A stretch of 64,000 nucleotides of DNA, from contig NZ_JARRCW010000001.1 in assembly GCF_031501865.1 (NCBI RefSeq), forward strand, positions 4,168,001 to 4,232,000, given 5' to 3'. The notes under the pieces were generated by a model, which had not been told where the DNA came from, made no database searches, and saw only the letters and a list, made by a program, of their open reading frames with translations. This DNA is from Pseudovibrio sp. M1P-2-3. Its GTDB lineage: Bacteria > Pseudomonadota > Alphaproteobacteria > Rhizobiales > Stappiaceae. Below are positions 21,465 through 30,141 of the stretch, piece after piece (the stretch's first letter is position 1; every line of letters starts with the position of its first letter). The position numbers and the translations under genes are program-made.

Positions 21465-22136
21465 TTGATTACCTTACATCACCTTGAAAACTCACAGAGC
21501 ATTCGCATTTTGTGGCTACTGGAAGAGCTGGGCGCTGAGTATGATCTGAAGAAATACAAGCGCGACGAGACAACATCTCTAGCCCCGCAGGAGTATAAAC
21601 ACCTCCACTCTGTAGGAACCGCTCCCATCATCACTGAAGGGGATCTGGTCCTTCCCGAAACCAACGCCATTGTTGATTACATTCTGGACAAATACCCCAA
21701 TAAAACACTCAGGCCAGAAGCTGGGACCGAAAACAGGGCGCTTTATCTCTACTGGTTCCACGCCTGTCAGGGCAGCCTCACCCCTCTCCTGCTGGACACG
21801 CTCATTTTCAATCGCATGGAAACCAAACCGCCGTTTTTCATGCGCCCAATCATCAAAGCGGTTACCTCCAAGGTCAGAGCCCTTTTTCTGGAACCACGCC
21901 TGAACGGTATGCTCGCCCACATTGAAGACCAGCTTGGCCGTACCAAGTGGATCGCGGGCAACGAACTGACTGCGGCAGACATCGTCCTTGCCTATTCTCT
22001 GGAAGTCGCCCACGTACGCCTTGGCCTTACAGACAAGTACCCCAATATCAAAGGGTATATCAGCCAAGTGAACGAACGCCCCGCCTACAAAACAGCCTTG
22101 GAAAAGGGGGGGGAATTCAACCCGCTCAGAGGGTGA
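21465..22136 (+). CDS. Glutathione S-transferase
   Basis: 223 residues from a TTG start. N-terminal thioredoxin fold MITLHHLENSQSIRILWLLEELG with the Ser of the GSH-activating position, SVGTAPIITEGDLVLPETNAIVDYI with the Glu-Thr glutathione-binding pair, then the all-helical C-terminal domain with the N-capping box ELTAADIVLAYSLEV. A cytosolic GST of the bacterial beta/theta-like type; substrate unknown. Confidence 0.9.
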   Translation: MITLHHLENSQSIRILWLLEELGAEYDLKKYKRDETTSLAPQEYKHLHSVGTAPIITEGDLVLPETNAIVDYILDKYPNKTLRPEAGTENRALYLYWFHACQGSLTPLLLDTLIFNRMETKPPFFMRPIIKAVTSKVRALFLEPRLNGMLAHIEDQLGRTKWIAGNELTAADIVLAYSLEVAHVRLGLTDKYPNIKGYISQVNERPAYKTALEKGGEFNPLRG

Positions 22137-22155
22137 AAAAACGGCATTTTTGTAA

Positions 22156-22210
22156 CGGTAATATTAGGGCAGACAGATATCTACTGCCCTGATAAATCTG
22201 GATATTACCG
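22156..22210. terminator. Two-step hairpin between convergent genes
   Basis: Outer stem CGGTAATAT / ATATTACCG (9 perfect pairs) encloses a second perfect stem AGGGCAG / CTGCCCT. It sits exactly between the convergent GST gene and a small membrane-protein gene, so a bidirectional terminator is the simplest reading, though it lacks a clean T run. Confidence 0.5.
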
Positions 22211-22234
22211 CCTTATTTCACCTATTGACTTCTG

Positions 22235-22435
22235 TTAACGCTCAAGCGTTCTATCGGATACTACTTGCGTGCTGCGTACTATTTCTTTCTGATCATAGGC
22301 CACACTAGGCGTATGTGGGCCATGTACTTTGTGCTTACCTTGCTTTTTTTCTCGCCAAATTTGTACATAAATTGCGATGACAAACCCGAACACCGCCACT
22401 AGCACCAACAATAATGTAACCTGATTTACCGTCAT
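22235..22435 (-). CDS. Small single-pass membrane protein
   Basis: 66 residues: MTVNQVTLLLVLVAVFGFVIAIYVQIW is one hydrophobic helix (about residues 6-27), followed by a basic stretch REKKQGKHK and a polar tail. The start has a good Shine-Dalgarno (AGGGAGA). No family recognised. The predicted topology is N-out or N-in with a cytosolic basic tail by the positive-inside rule. Confidence 0.6.
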   Translation of the reverse strand: MTVNQVTLLLVLVAVFGFVIAIYVQIWREKKQGKHKVHGPHTPSVAYDQKEIVRSTQVVSDRTLER

Positions 22436-22517
22436 ACTTTTCTCCCTGAATTTTAGGGAGTATTACCTGTTTGTAAGTTGGAGTGTACGCTAGCCCCACA
22501 TGTACAGTCCATCTCAC

Positions 22518-23261
22518 TTAAGCAGGAATCTTCGGAATACGCCCGTGCCGGATGGCCCGTGTGCGGGCGTTCATCCAATGGCGGATGCCATAGGCGTAGG
22601 CTATGCGCAGAAGGGGTGAAAAGCCTTGCATATGCTCGGCGTAAAAATCATCAGGGCTGTTATAAACACCGAAGTCATTGTTAATTCCGGTCTTTTGAAT
22701 GTAGGTATCGCTGCCCATCCACTCAACAGGCGGTGAGCTGAGGCAGGCTGTACCTACACCATAGGCGCAAAGGCTCGGGCTTTTTGGGGCAAACTCATTT
22801 TGCAAGGACCTCAGGAACTCCTCATCCAGAATAAAGCCCTCCAGATTGCGCCATTCCCCCTCGAACTGAACTTCCACCCACGAATGCAGAATATTGTCTG
22901 GAGCCAGACGGTAAACCAGTTCCGGCACCACACCCCGTTGCAAGGATTTGTGAATGGTAAACCCGTGCAGGCGGCAGGCAATACCCAGCCCGCGCAGCAA
23001 AGCCATAAGCAAAGTGCCTTTGGTGTTGCACTGCCCGTAGCCATCGCTCAACACATGGCTTGCGCGAATATCGTCGGAAGCGTTGTAACCGAACTTGACC
23101 TCATTACGCACAAAGTCATAGGCCGCCCCGATCCGCTCATAGATGTTAAGTGTTTTCCAGCCCCGCTCATTCAACAGTTTCTGAATGTCTTTGCATTTGA
23201 AATCCAGCAGCCTCGTTTCACTCAGATAGACGTTGTTATCTATACCCGTTTTCCTAAGCAT
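22518..23261 (-). CDS. Transglutaminase-like cysteine protease-fold protein
   Basis: 247 residues from MLRKTGIDNN. The papain-like catalytic triad is readable: Cys in SDGYGQCNTKGTLLMALLRGLG, His in NILHSWVEVQFEGEW and an acidic residue just after it in RNLEGFILDEEF. Bacterial transglutaminase-like proteins usually act as peptidases or amidohydrolases. No signal peptide, so probably cytosolic. A three-codon-upstream in-frame ATG is possible. Confidence 0.82.
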   Translation of the reverse strand: MLRKTGIDNNVYLSETRLLDFKCKDIQKLLNERGWKTLNIYERIGAAYDFVRNEVKFGYNASDDIRASHVLSDGYGQCNTKGTLLMALLRGLGIACRLHGFTIHKSLQRGVVPELVYRLAPDNILHSWVEVQFEGEWRNLEGFILDEEFLRSLQNEFAPKSPSLCAYGVGTACLSSPPVEWMGSDTYIQKTGINNDFGVYNSPDDFYAEHMQGFSPLLRIAYAYGIRHWMNARTRAIRHGRIPKIPA

Positions 23262-23332
23262 TTTCCCCTCCAATCCTTAAGTGGGACTCACTATAATTCC
23301 TCCAGTCGTTGTAGGTTCAAGAGAGAAAACAC

Positions 23333-24322
23333 ATGCCCCAGAAAGTTATTCTCGACTGCGATCCAGGCACGGATGACGCCATCGCCATTATGCTGGCAGC
23401 GCTCAGCAAAGAGATTGATCTCATTGGTATAACGACAGTTAACGGCAATGCGCCCGTCGAGTTTTGCAGCCAAAATGCCCTGCGGGTTCTGGAGGCAATC
23501 GGCCACTCTCATACTCCCGTTTATGAGGGGCAGGCCCGCCCTCTGATCCGGCCAGACTTTCCAGTCCCTCGCGTGCAGTGCGGCCTTATTGGCAAAACCA
23601 AAGGTGTCTATTTGGATATTCCCCCAGCAACTATCCAAAAGCACGCACAAAGTGCAGTGGAGTTTCTTGTCGAGACATATAGAAGTACCAGTGACCCGAT
23701 CGTGCTTGTGCCCACCGCCCCACTCACCAACATTGCCAGCGCTCTCACGCTGGAACCAAAGCTCAAAGACATGATAGCGGAAATTGTCCTTATGGGCGGC
23801 TCCCATGCCATTTGCGGGGCCACACCTGCCGCCGAGTTCAACATCTGGGTAGATCCGGAAGCCGCATCCTTGGTGTTTAACGCGGGCTTTCCAAAACTCA
23901 CGGTTATTCCTCTGGATGCCACCTATAAGGCGCAGGTGTCTTTAAATGACTGCACCCGTTTTGCGTCCCTAGGCACACCCGCAGGCTTGCACGCCGCACA
24001 GCTCATAGAACAGAGAATCCAGACCTTTAACCAGATCAACGGCCCCCCTCAAGGAACCTCTTCCCCTGTCCATGACGGGCTGTGCATTGCTCACCTCATA
24101 AAACGAGAGGTGGTAACGCTAAAGCCCTGCCGGATAGATGTGGAGCTTAAGGGCGATCACACATTGGGAGCCACAATCATGGACTGGCGGGGTAAAGTAC
24201 GCCCCAACTGTAACGTGGCTATTGATGCTGATAGAACTCTTTATCGGGACATTTTGGAAGACACTTTTTCCAAGGGGCCGTGCCAACACCACTTCCCCAC
24301 TGCAGCTGATAAAAGCTTGTGA
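23333..24322 (+). CDS. Inosine-uridine preferring nucleoside hydrolase
   Basis: 329 residues. The calcium-binding signature DCDPGTDDAIAIMLA lies at residues 8-22, with GITTVNGNAPVEFC, IVLMGGSHAICGATPAAEFNIWVDPEAA and a final PVHDGLCIAHL that supplies the catalytic Asp/His region. Hydrolyses the N-glycosidic bond of ribonucleosides for purine/pyrimidine salvage. Divergent from the transglutaminase-like gene. Confidence 0.92.
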   Translation: MPQKVILDCDPGTDDAIAIMLAALSKEIDLIGITTVNGNAPVEFCSQNALRVLEAIGHSHTPVYEGQARPLIRPDFPVPRVQCGLIGKTKGVYLDIPPATIQKHAQSAVEFLVETYRSTSDPIVLVPTAPLTNIASALTLEPKLKDMIAEIVLMGGSHAICGATPAAEFNIWVDPEAASLVFNAGFPKLTVIPLDATYKAQVSLNDCTRFASLGTPAGLHAAQLIEQRIQTFNQINGPPQGTSSPVHDGLCIAHLIKREVVTLKPCRIDVELKGDHTLGATIMDWRGKVRPNCNVAIDADRTLYRDILEDTFSKGPCQHHFPTAADKSL

Positions 24323-24373
24323 CTATTACGTACTCATAGTAAACGAAGAGCCTTACATAAAAGGATAGCTTGC

Positions 24374-25006
24374 ATGGGTTGGTCAGAGATCATCAGTTTC
24401 ACAATCATTACGTCACTTCTGGTCATCTCCCCCGGCCCGAATGGGGTTCTCATCGCCAAAACAGTGCCCACATCCGGGCGCAGCGCCGGTTTTGCAAACA
24501 TAGCAGGCTTCGTTTCAGCGTTTTACCTACATGGCCTACTGGCCGTACTGGGCATTTCAGTCATTCTGGTTCAATCCGCAACCGCCTTTACCATTGTGAA
24601 ATATATTGGTGCCGCCTATTTGTGCTGGGTGGGAGCAAAGGCCCTTTATGCATCTTTCAAAGGCGCTGAACCTGCCGCTGAAACCACACCCTCCAAAAAG
24701 AAAATGACTCTTTCCAGCGCTTACTTCGAAGGCTTGCTGACCAACACACTCAACCCCAAAGTCTCCATGTTCTACCTTGCGGCATTCCCCCAGTTCATTT
24801 CAATGGGTGATGCGACAATCACCTCCTCAATCCTGCTCATCTTCATTCACTCCGTCTTGAACGCCATCTGGTTCACTTCCATGGTGCTGCTGCTGTCAAA
24901 GCTGAGCGGCGTGGCCCGCAATGGTAATTTTCAAAGATATTTGAAGGGCGTAACAGGCATGGTCTTCATCGGCTTTGGCGCAAAACTGGCAACGTTGAAG
25001 CCCTGA
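24374..25006 (+). CDS. LysE/RhtB-family amino-acid exporter
   Basis: 210-residue inner-membrane protein with about six hydrophobic helices. The signature ISPGPNGVLIAKTVPTSGRSAGFANIAGF near the N-terminus and YIGAAYLCWVGAKALY, NPKVSMFYLAAFPQFI are typical of RhtB exporters. Exports an amino acid or derivative by proton exchange. Ends at a hairpin shared with a convergent hydrolase gene. Confidence 0.92.
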   Translation: MGWSEIISFTIITSLLVISPGPNGVLIAKTVPTSGRSAGFANIAGFVSAFYLHGLLAVLGISVILVQSATAFTIVKYIGAAYLCWVGAKALYASFKGAEPAAETTPSKKKMTLSSAYFEGLLTNTLNPKVSMFYLAAFPQFISMGDATITSSILLIFIHSVLNAIWFTSMVLLLSKLSGVARNGNFQRYLKGVTGMVFIGFGAKLATLKP

Positions 25007-25016
25007 AATGACACAA

Positions 25017-25043
25017 ACCCTACCCCGCTGTGCGAGGTAGGGT
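25017..25043. terminator. Hairpin between convergent exporter and hydrolase genes
   Basis: ACCCTACC / GGTAGGGT stem with an inner CGC/GCG pair set. It is positioned between two converging stops, so it probably terminates both. Confidence 0.6.
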
Positions 25044-25074
25044 AAGGTCAGGTCGATGAGGAGTCATGAGCCTA

Positions 25075-25629
25075 TTAGCCGTTTGCAGCTACGTATTCAC
25101 TTGTTGTTGTAATGGTTGCGTAGGCAAAACCCAGCGCTGACATGTAGGCCTTATGGGTGTTAGCCGCAGGAATAATTTCGCCGTTGAACTCCAGATCACG
25201 AGAAGAACAAGCATCCTCAACAACCGTAACAACGTATCCATAGTCAGCTGCAGCACGCGTTGCAGCGTCAATGCACATGTGGCTCATGTCGCCAACAATG
25301 GTCACATCCGTGATGCCACGCTCATCAAGTAACTGCTTGAGGTTTGTTTCCTTAAAGGAGTTCACATGGTGCTTCAGTACTTCCAGCTCACCTGCCTGAG
25401 GCTTTGCAGTTGAGTGGAATTCAGCGCCAAAGGAGCCCGGAGCAAAGAATGGGGCATTATCCTCCACGGACTCGTGGCGAACGTGGATGACAGTCTCGCC
25501 GTTTGCACGGGCGTTTTCCAGAACACGCACAGCGTTTGCTGCAGACGCTTCAATGTTATGCAGTTCCCATTTACCACCTGGGAAATAATCGTTCTGCACA
25601 TCAATTACAATAAGAGCACGTTTAGACAT
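25075..25629 (-). CDS. Isochorismatase-like cysteine hydrolase
   Basis: 184 residues from ATG 25629 (MSKRALIVIDVQNDYFPGG). Catalytic triad by family pattern: Asp in VIDVQNDYF, Lys in LKHHVNSFKET, and Cys in VTIVGDMSHMCIDAATRAAADYGY. Members hydrolyse nicotinamide, biuret, isochorismate and similar amides or enol ethers. Divergent from a GlxA-type regulator that may control it. Confidence 0.88.
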   Translation of the reverse strand: MSKRALIVIDVQNDYFPGGKWELHNIEASAANAVRVLENARANGETVIHVRHESVEDNAPFFAPGSFGAEFHSTAKPQAGELEVLKHHVNSFKETNLKQLLDERGITDVTIVGDMSHMCIDAATRAAADYGYVVTVVEDACSSRDLEFNGEIIPAANTHKAYMSALGFAYATITTTSEYVAANG

Positions 25630-25725
25630 TTTGTTCTCCATTCGTTAAAACCGAGGATGAATATAGAAACGACTCCAAGTTACCGTGATTGGTGCATCTG
25701 ACATATTTCGGGTTAAATCAGACAA

Positions 25726-26685
25726 ATGAACTCAACTAGGCCCGTCTACCGCATTGGGATTGCCGCCTACCCCCTCGCTCAAAAGGCCGCAGTCTACGGA
25801 TTGCAGGATCTGTTTGAGACAGCCAGCCGGTTCGAAGCAGAGCACACCTCGTCTCATCCACAACTGCTGTGCGACATTATCGAAGACTTCAATGCCCTTA
25901 AGCCTGAACAATACACCTACACCACAATCATTCTTCCCCCCTCACTTGACGGGGGCTCATCAGCAGAAATAGACGGGAAACTGCTAAGCTGGATTACACA
26001 ACAACACGAGAAAGGAACGCTGATGTGTTCCGTATGTGCGGGTGCATTTCCATTGGCAGCCAGCGGTCTTTTAGATAACCGGCGCGCAACAACCCACTGG
26101 GCGTTGACGCAATCCTTCAAAGACCGCTTCCCCAATGTAAAACTGGATCCGGATCGCCTGATCATTGATGACGGGGACATAATTACCGCAGGAGGTGTCA
26201 TGGCATGGACAGACTTGGGCTTGAAACTCATCGCGCGGTTTTTAGGACCAGCAATCATGCTAGAAACAGCCCGCTATTTTCTGATTGACCCGGGCGAGCG
26301 CGAACAAAGCTATTATAACCTGTTCTCTCCAAACCTGTCCCACGGCGACACGGCCATCCTAAAAGCCCAGCACTGGCTGCAAGCGCAGTACTCGGGTCCG
26401 CTCACCGTGCCCGAAATGGCCAGCACCGCAGGGCTGGAAGAGAGGACATTCGTGCGCCGCTTCCTAACTGCAACAGGCTTGAACCCCTCAAAGTACCTTC
26501 AAAACCTGCGCATTGCCAAAGCTCGTGAACTTTTGGAGCTCAGCCCGTCCAGCATCGAGCACATTGCAATGCAAGTGGGATATTTTGATATCTCGGCATT
26601 CAGAAAGCTCTTTCACAAAATCGTCGGCCTGACACCGCGCGATTATCGAAATAGGTTTTCTCAAGATCAAGTGAAAGACAAATAA
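25726..26685 (+). CDS. GlxA-type AraC-family regulator (DJ-1/PfpI domain)
   Basis: 319 residues. The N-terminal DJ-1/PfpI-like domain carries the nucleophile-elbow motif MCSVCAGAFPLAASGLLDNRRATTHW; the C-terminal pair of AraC HTHs follows (LTVPEMASTAGLEERTFVRRF and IEHIAMQVGYFDISAFRKLFHK). Probably senses an amide or amine and activates the divergent isochorismatase-like gene. That link is inferred from divergence. Confidence 0.9.
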   Translation: MNSTRPVYRIGIAAYPLAQKAAVYGLQDLFETASRFEAEHTSSHPQLLCDIIEDFNALKPEQYTYTTIILPPSLDGGSSAEIDGKLLSWITQQHEKGTLMCSVCAGAFPLAASGLLDNRRATTHWALTQSFKDRFPNVKLDPDRLIIDDGDIITAGGVMAWTDLGLKLIARFLGPAIMLETARYFLIDPGEREQSYYNLFSPNLSHGDTAILKAQHWLQAQYSGPLTVPEMASTAGLEERTFVRRFLTATGLNPSKYLQNLRIAKARELLELSPSSIEHIAMQVGYFDISAFRKLFHKIVGLTPRDYRNRFSQDQVKDK

Positions 26686-26715
26686 AAAGCCGCCCCACAG
26701 ATAGGCGGCTTTTTC
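26684..26715 (+). terminator. Terminator after the GlxA-type regulator
   Basis: Stem AAAAAGCCGCC / GGCGGCTTTTT with a 9-base loop and a T run. It overlaps the stop codon end and also faces the convergent lipoprotein gene. Confidence 0.88.
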
Positions 26716-26731
26716 TTCTTAAGGCCTGTGA

Positions 26732-27229
26732 TTACTTTGAGATAATTTCGCCGGAATCTGCATCATGTGTCCAGCTGATGCCAGCGTTATTCATGAAGTT
26801 CAAATCCTCATCTGAACAATCATTTCCATACCCTTTTTTGAAGGAACAGCGGTCATTGTAGTAATGCTCCAAAGATTGAACATTTCCGCATTTCTGGGCA
26901 TTGGTCATATTGGTGAGAATTTGCGTCTCCCCTGCCTCAACTTTGTCCCCCATTACACCAATATCGCAGGCAAACCGTCCATTTTCGTTTGTCACGTAAA
27001 CAGTGGAGCGGAAGCTTTGCAGTGTCTTGTCACTGGTGTTTTTAAGGATGTACTGGCATTGGCACATCTCACCCTTATCTTCGAACTTGTAGGGTGCAAT
27101 CAGGATCTTGCCAGAAGCTTCAGCAGGAAAGATGTCCAGCTTGGCAGCCGCATCAGCCTCTGTCTCTCCTTGCTGACAGGCAGCAAGCGCAATACAGGCA
27201 CACAGAGCCAGTAATTGAAAGATTTTCAT
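26732..27229 (-). CDS. Predicted lipoprotein
   Basis: 165 residues from MKIFQLLALCACIALAACQQG: a signal peptide with lipobox LAAC, so it is lipidated and envelope-anchored. The mature part has six cysteines (CQCQY, ACDIG, KCGN, RCSF, NDCS), likely disulfide-bonded, and no domain I recognise. Confidence 0.8.
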   Translation of the reverse strand: MKIFQLLALCACIALAACQQGETEADAAAKLDIFPAEASGKILIAPYKFEDKGEMCQCQYILKNTSDKTLQSFRSTVYVTNENGRFACDIGVMGDKVEAGETQILTNMTNAQKCGNVQSLEHYYNDRCSFKKGYGNDCSDEDLNFMNNAGISWTHDADSGEIISK

Positions 27230-27259
27230 AGGTTTTCCGGAAGTTTGACAGTGAAACAA

Positions 27260-27603
27260 AATTATATTTTGCGCCTATGTATTGAAATCTATTTTATCAT
27301 TGACCCATAGGTACGCACTAAGATTCCATATAATGGATTTATCTCACATGACAGAGAAAACTTATCTGAAGCTGAATTCTATTCATCTGCCCAGTGGAAA
27401 ATCTGGGTCTTCAGCCCGTCTCATTCCCCTTAGGAATATAGTGTGCGCCAACCCTCATGAAGATAGGAAAAAATCACCGCTTAGAAGGTACAGGGTGCGG
27501 TAGCACGAGCGGTCTCCGCCTCCCCGTTTTTGAAAGCATGCCTCACTAAAGCGTATCATCGAAAAGTGGGCACCGGACAGGCATGCAGTATTTTCAGTCA
27601 GGT
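27260..27603. repeat. Intergenic interval with a rhizobial-type repeat fragment
   Basis: No credible gene. At 27551-27577 lies GCGTATCATCGAAAAGTGG followed by GCACCGG, a partial copy of a dispersed repeat also found at 60558-60592 (reversed) and 61300-61331. It resembles the palindromic intergenic elements of rhizobia (RIME-like). Confidence 0.5.
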
Positions 27604-28542
27604 TAGAGTCACCGTGCTTCAGCTTGAGTCGTAGGATTCCCTTTCTGTTTTTTTTCTGATTCAATCAACCAGCCGTTTAGGGAGGTCGGTATGAATGGGA
27701 AAGCCATATTCACGAGACTTGCGGAAACGATTTATTATTCTTCTGGATACGGGGATGTCAGCAAGTGCAGCGGGACGCAGGCTAATGGTTGCTCGCTCTA
27801 CAGCTACACGTTGGGCATGGATCTGGCGCAGGGAGAACCGCTGTGAAGCCCTGCCAATGGGTGGGGACCGCCGCTCCGCCTCCCTTGAAAGGTATGCATC
27901 CTTCATTGTCTCGTGTGTTCGCTCCCAACCGGATATCTTTTTACATGAGCTCGTGAATATCTTAGCGGCCAAAGGGGTTTCAGCCTCACAAAGTGCCCTG
28001 AGCAACTTGCTGTCCCGGCACGGCTTAACGCGAAAAAAGACACTTATTGCCAAAGAGCGAACTCGTGAAGATATCACGAAGGCCCGCGAAGAGTGGCAGG
28101 GTGCAATGAAACCTCTTGACTTGGGATCGCTGGTTTTCATTGATGAAAGCGGCTTTGATACAAAAATGACCCGCTTGCAGGGACGGTCGACACGCGGGCA
28201 ACCCTGTTTCGGATCCGTGCCCTATGGGCATTGGCAGAACAACAGTTTTATCGCCGGCTTGGGTAAAGCAGGCCCTTGTCCCAACTCTCAAAGCGGGAGA
28301 TATTGTCATCTGCGATAACTTAAATGTTCACAAAAACGCTGAAGCACGAAACGCTATTGAGGCCAAAGGCGCACAACTGCGCTTCCTGCCCGCATACTCT
28401 CCAGACTTCAACCCGATTGAAATGCTTTTTGCCAAAATTAAAGCGTTGGTCAGAAGTGCCGAAGCGCCGTGCTTCGACACTCTATGTAAAGCCATTCAAG
28501 AGGCGCTGAGCCAAGTCACACAGGATGAATGCACAAACTATA

Positions 28543-29821
28543 GGGCTCCTCTGAAAAACAGTTTTTCTAGAATTTTTGCACGACTAAAGAACGCCCGCTC
28601 TTTTCCAAGGGCCGGCCATTCGCGTTGAGCTTTCCCGTTGCGGGGGTGTACAGGGTGTTTCTTCAGGGAACAGGCAGCTATTGCTGCCGTGGTCCTAGGA
28701 TGTAGCGCGAGAATAGGCAGTATTTTGCTCAAGCTGTACCAGACGTCGCATGTTATAGCTCAGGTTTTTCAGTCCAATATGGGCTTTGGCCCTGATCAAG
28801 CCGATGGATCGAACCAGTGTCCCGCCCATGTCATTGCTTTGTGCGCCAAAGACATGCTCAACACGAACTCTGACCGATGAGCGGGTTTTATTGCCCTGCT
28901 GCTGCCTTTTGTTCAGCGGCTTGTTGCGCTTGCCTTTGCGGTGTATCTGGCTTTTCAAGCCTTTGTCTGCCAGCTTTTGCTCAACCTCAGCTGAGCGGTA
29001 GGCGCTGTCAGCCCACACTTGCGAAGAGGTATTATTCTCATCCAGAAGCGCGTCCAGAGTTTGGCTATCATGCAGCGCTGCATCGCTCACCTCGTACCGA
29101 CGCACCAACTTATGTCGACGATCAATGTTTATGTGGTTCTTGTAGCCAAAATGGTTTTGGCCTCGCTTTTTCGTCCAGCGGGCATCCGTATCTTTTTGGC
29201 GAAGCTTAGAGGTTTTGTCGGCCCAGTCCTTGGGAGTTTCTCCAGACTTGATCGTTGCGTTTTCCTCCCGCAGGTTGCGCTGCTTTGGGACTGGAACGAT
29301 TGAAGCATCAATAATCTGGCCGCCCATGGCCAGATACCCTTGCCCTTTCAAGTAGCTATCAAAATCATCGAACAACGCCTGGATGGCACCCGCCTGAGCC
29401 AGCTGCTCTCGGTACATCCAAATGGTTTTGGCGTCGGGAACACGATCCTCTAGTCCCAACCCTAAAAAGCGGATGAATGACAAGCGATCACGCAGCTGAT
29501 ATTCAGCCTGATCATCCGACAGGTTATACAGGGCACACAAGATGATCGCCTTGAACATTAAGACCGCATCCCAGGGTTTGCGCCCCGCTTTGGACTTGCG
29601 ACCATCTGAGCGCTGACGCCAGATGCTTTCAAGCCGAGCGCGAAAACTCTCCCATGGAATGACTGTATCGATCTTTGCCAGCGGATCATTGCTTGCGTCG
29701 AGATCCTTATAGCGAGTGGCAATATCAAAAAATCCAAGCTGCCCCATGAACCCTCAAATTCGTCGTTTCAAGTCATTGACTATACAACAAAAAAGCAGAA
29801 TTGGAATTTTTAGAGGTGCCC
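28543..29821 (-). mobile_element. IS5-family element inside IS630-B1
   Basis: 1279 bases with ends GGGCTCCTCTGAAAAAC and, on the complement, GGGCACCTCTAAAAATTCC. Flanked by TATA on both sides (28539-28542 and 29822-29825), consistent with a 4-base IS5 target duplication. Confidence 0.85.
28695..29747 (-). CDS. IS5-family transposase
   Basis: 350 residues, apparently intact: MGQLGFFDIATRYKDLDASND, the N-terminal RQRSDGRKSKAGRKPWDAVLMFKAI block, first Asp in MGGQIIDASIVPVPKQRN, second Asp in QVWADSAYRSAEVE, and Glu in SSVRVRVEHVFGAQ. This DDE set matches the IS5 subgroup. With perfect flanking duplication, it may be a recent and still active insertion. Confidence 0.9.
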   Translation of the reverse strand: MGQLGFFDIATRYKDLDASNDPLAKIDTVIPWESFRARLESIWRQRSDGRKSKAGRKPWDAVLMFKAIILCALYNLSDDQAEYQLRDRLSFIRFLGLGLEDRVPDAKTIWMYREQLAQAGAIQALFDDFDSYLKGQGYLAMGGQIIDASIVPVPKQRNLREENATIKSGETPKDWADKTSKLRQKDTDARWTKKRGQNHFGYKNHINIDRRHKLVRRYEVSDAALHDSQTLDALLDENNTSSQVWADSAYRSAEVEQKLADKGLKSQIHRKGKRNKPLNKRQQQGNKTRSSVRVRVEHVFGAQSNDMGGTLVRSIGLIRAKAHIGLKNLSYNMRRLVQLEQNTAYSRATS

Positions 29822-30141
29822 TATATAACTCACGCTGGATATGGCTCAGCTTGATGGCTGATGACTCTAGACACTTTTAAGTTGCACTATAAACTACAAT
29901 AAATCCGGAGGTATAACTCTACTGCTAAACTCCACCACAAATGAGGAGGACTATACTTGCCCAAACATTTCTCCCCCCCTCAGTTTGATGCGCCATAGGA
30001 AAATGTGATATAATTAAATACGGCTGTTAACTGGAAACAATGGCTAAGTTTATTACTAATTTCGGATAAGAAGAAACCTTTGCATATAAAAAAAAAATTC
30101 CTAAATGGCTACAAACACCTAGATCGATACCAACTTGTGAT

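Larger units (their letters stand above)
27695..29852 (+). pseudogene. IS630-B transposase, internally deleted and split
   Basis: The first part (27695-28318) carries the HTH (ASAAGRRLMVARSTATRWAW) and first catalytic Asp (VFIDESGFD). A deletion after NNSFIAGL puts the next segment out of frame: [26 protein letters not shown] (second Asp) and [16 protein letters not shown] (Glu) follow in another frame to about 28542. The last nine codons lie beyond the IS5 insertion. Dead by two independent lesions. Confidence 0.8.
27604..29869 (+). mobile_element. IS630-family element B1, interrupted by an IS5 element
   Basis: Ends TAGAGTCACCGTGCTTCAGC (left) and, on the complement, TAGAGTCATCAGCCATCAAG (right) are flanked by TA. 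An IS5-type element occupies 28543-29821. Removing it and one TATA restores the normal C-terminal coding end of the IS630 transposase (…NYITHAGYGSA stop). A second, truncated copy lies at 63503. Confidence 0.85.

Noticed and set aside
27282-27503. 73-codon plus-strand frame (MKSILSLTHRY)
   Set aside because: No ribosome-binding site, no hydrophobic or domain signature, and next to repeat debris; probably chance.
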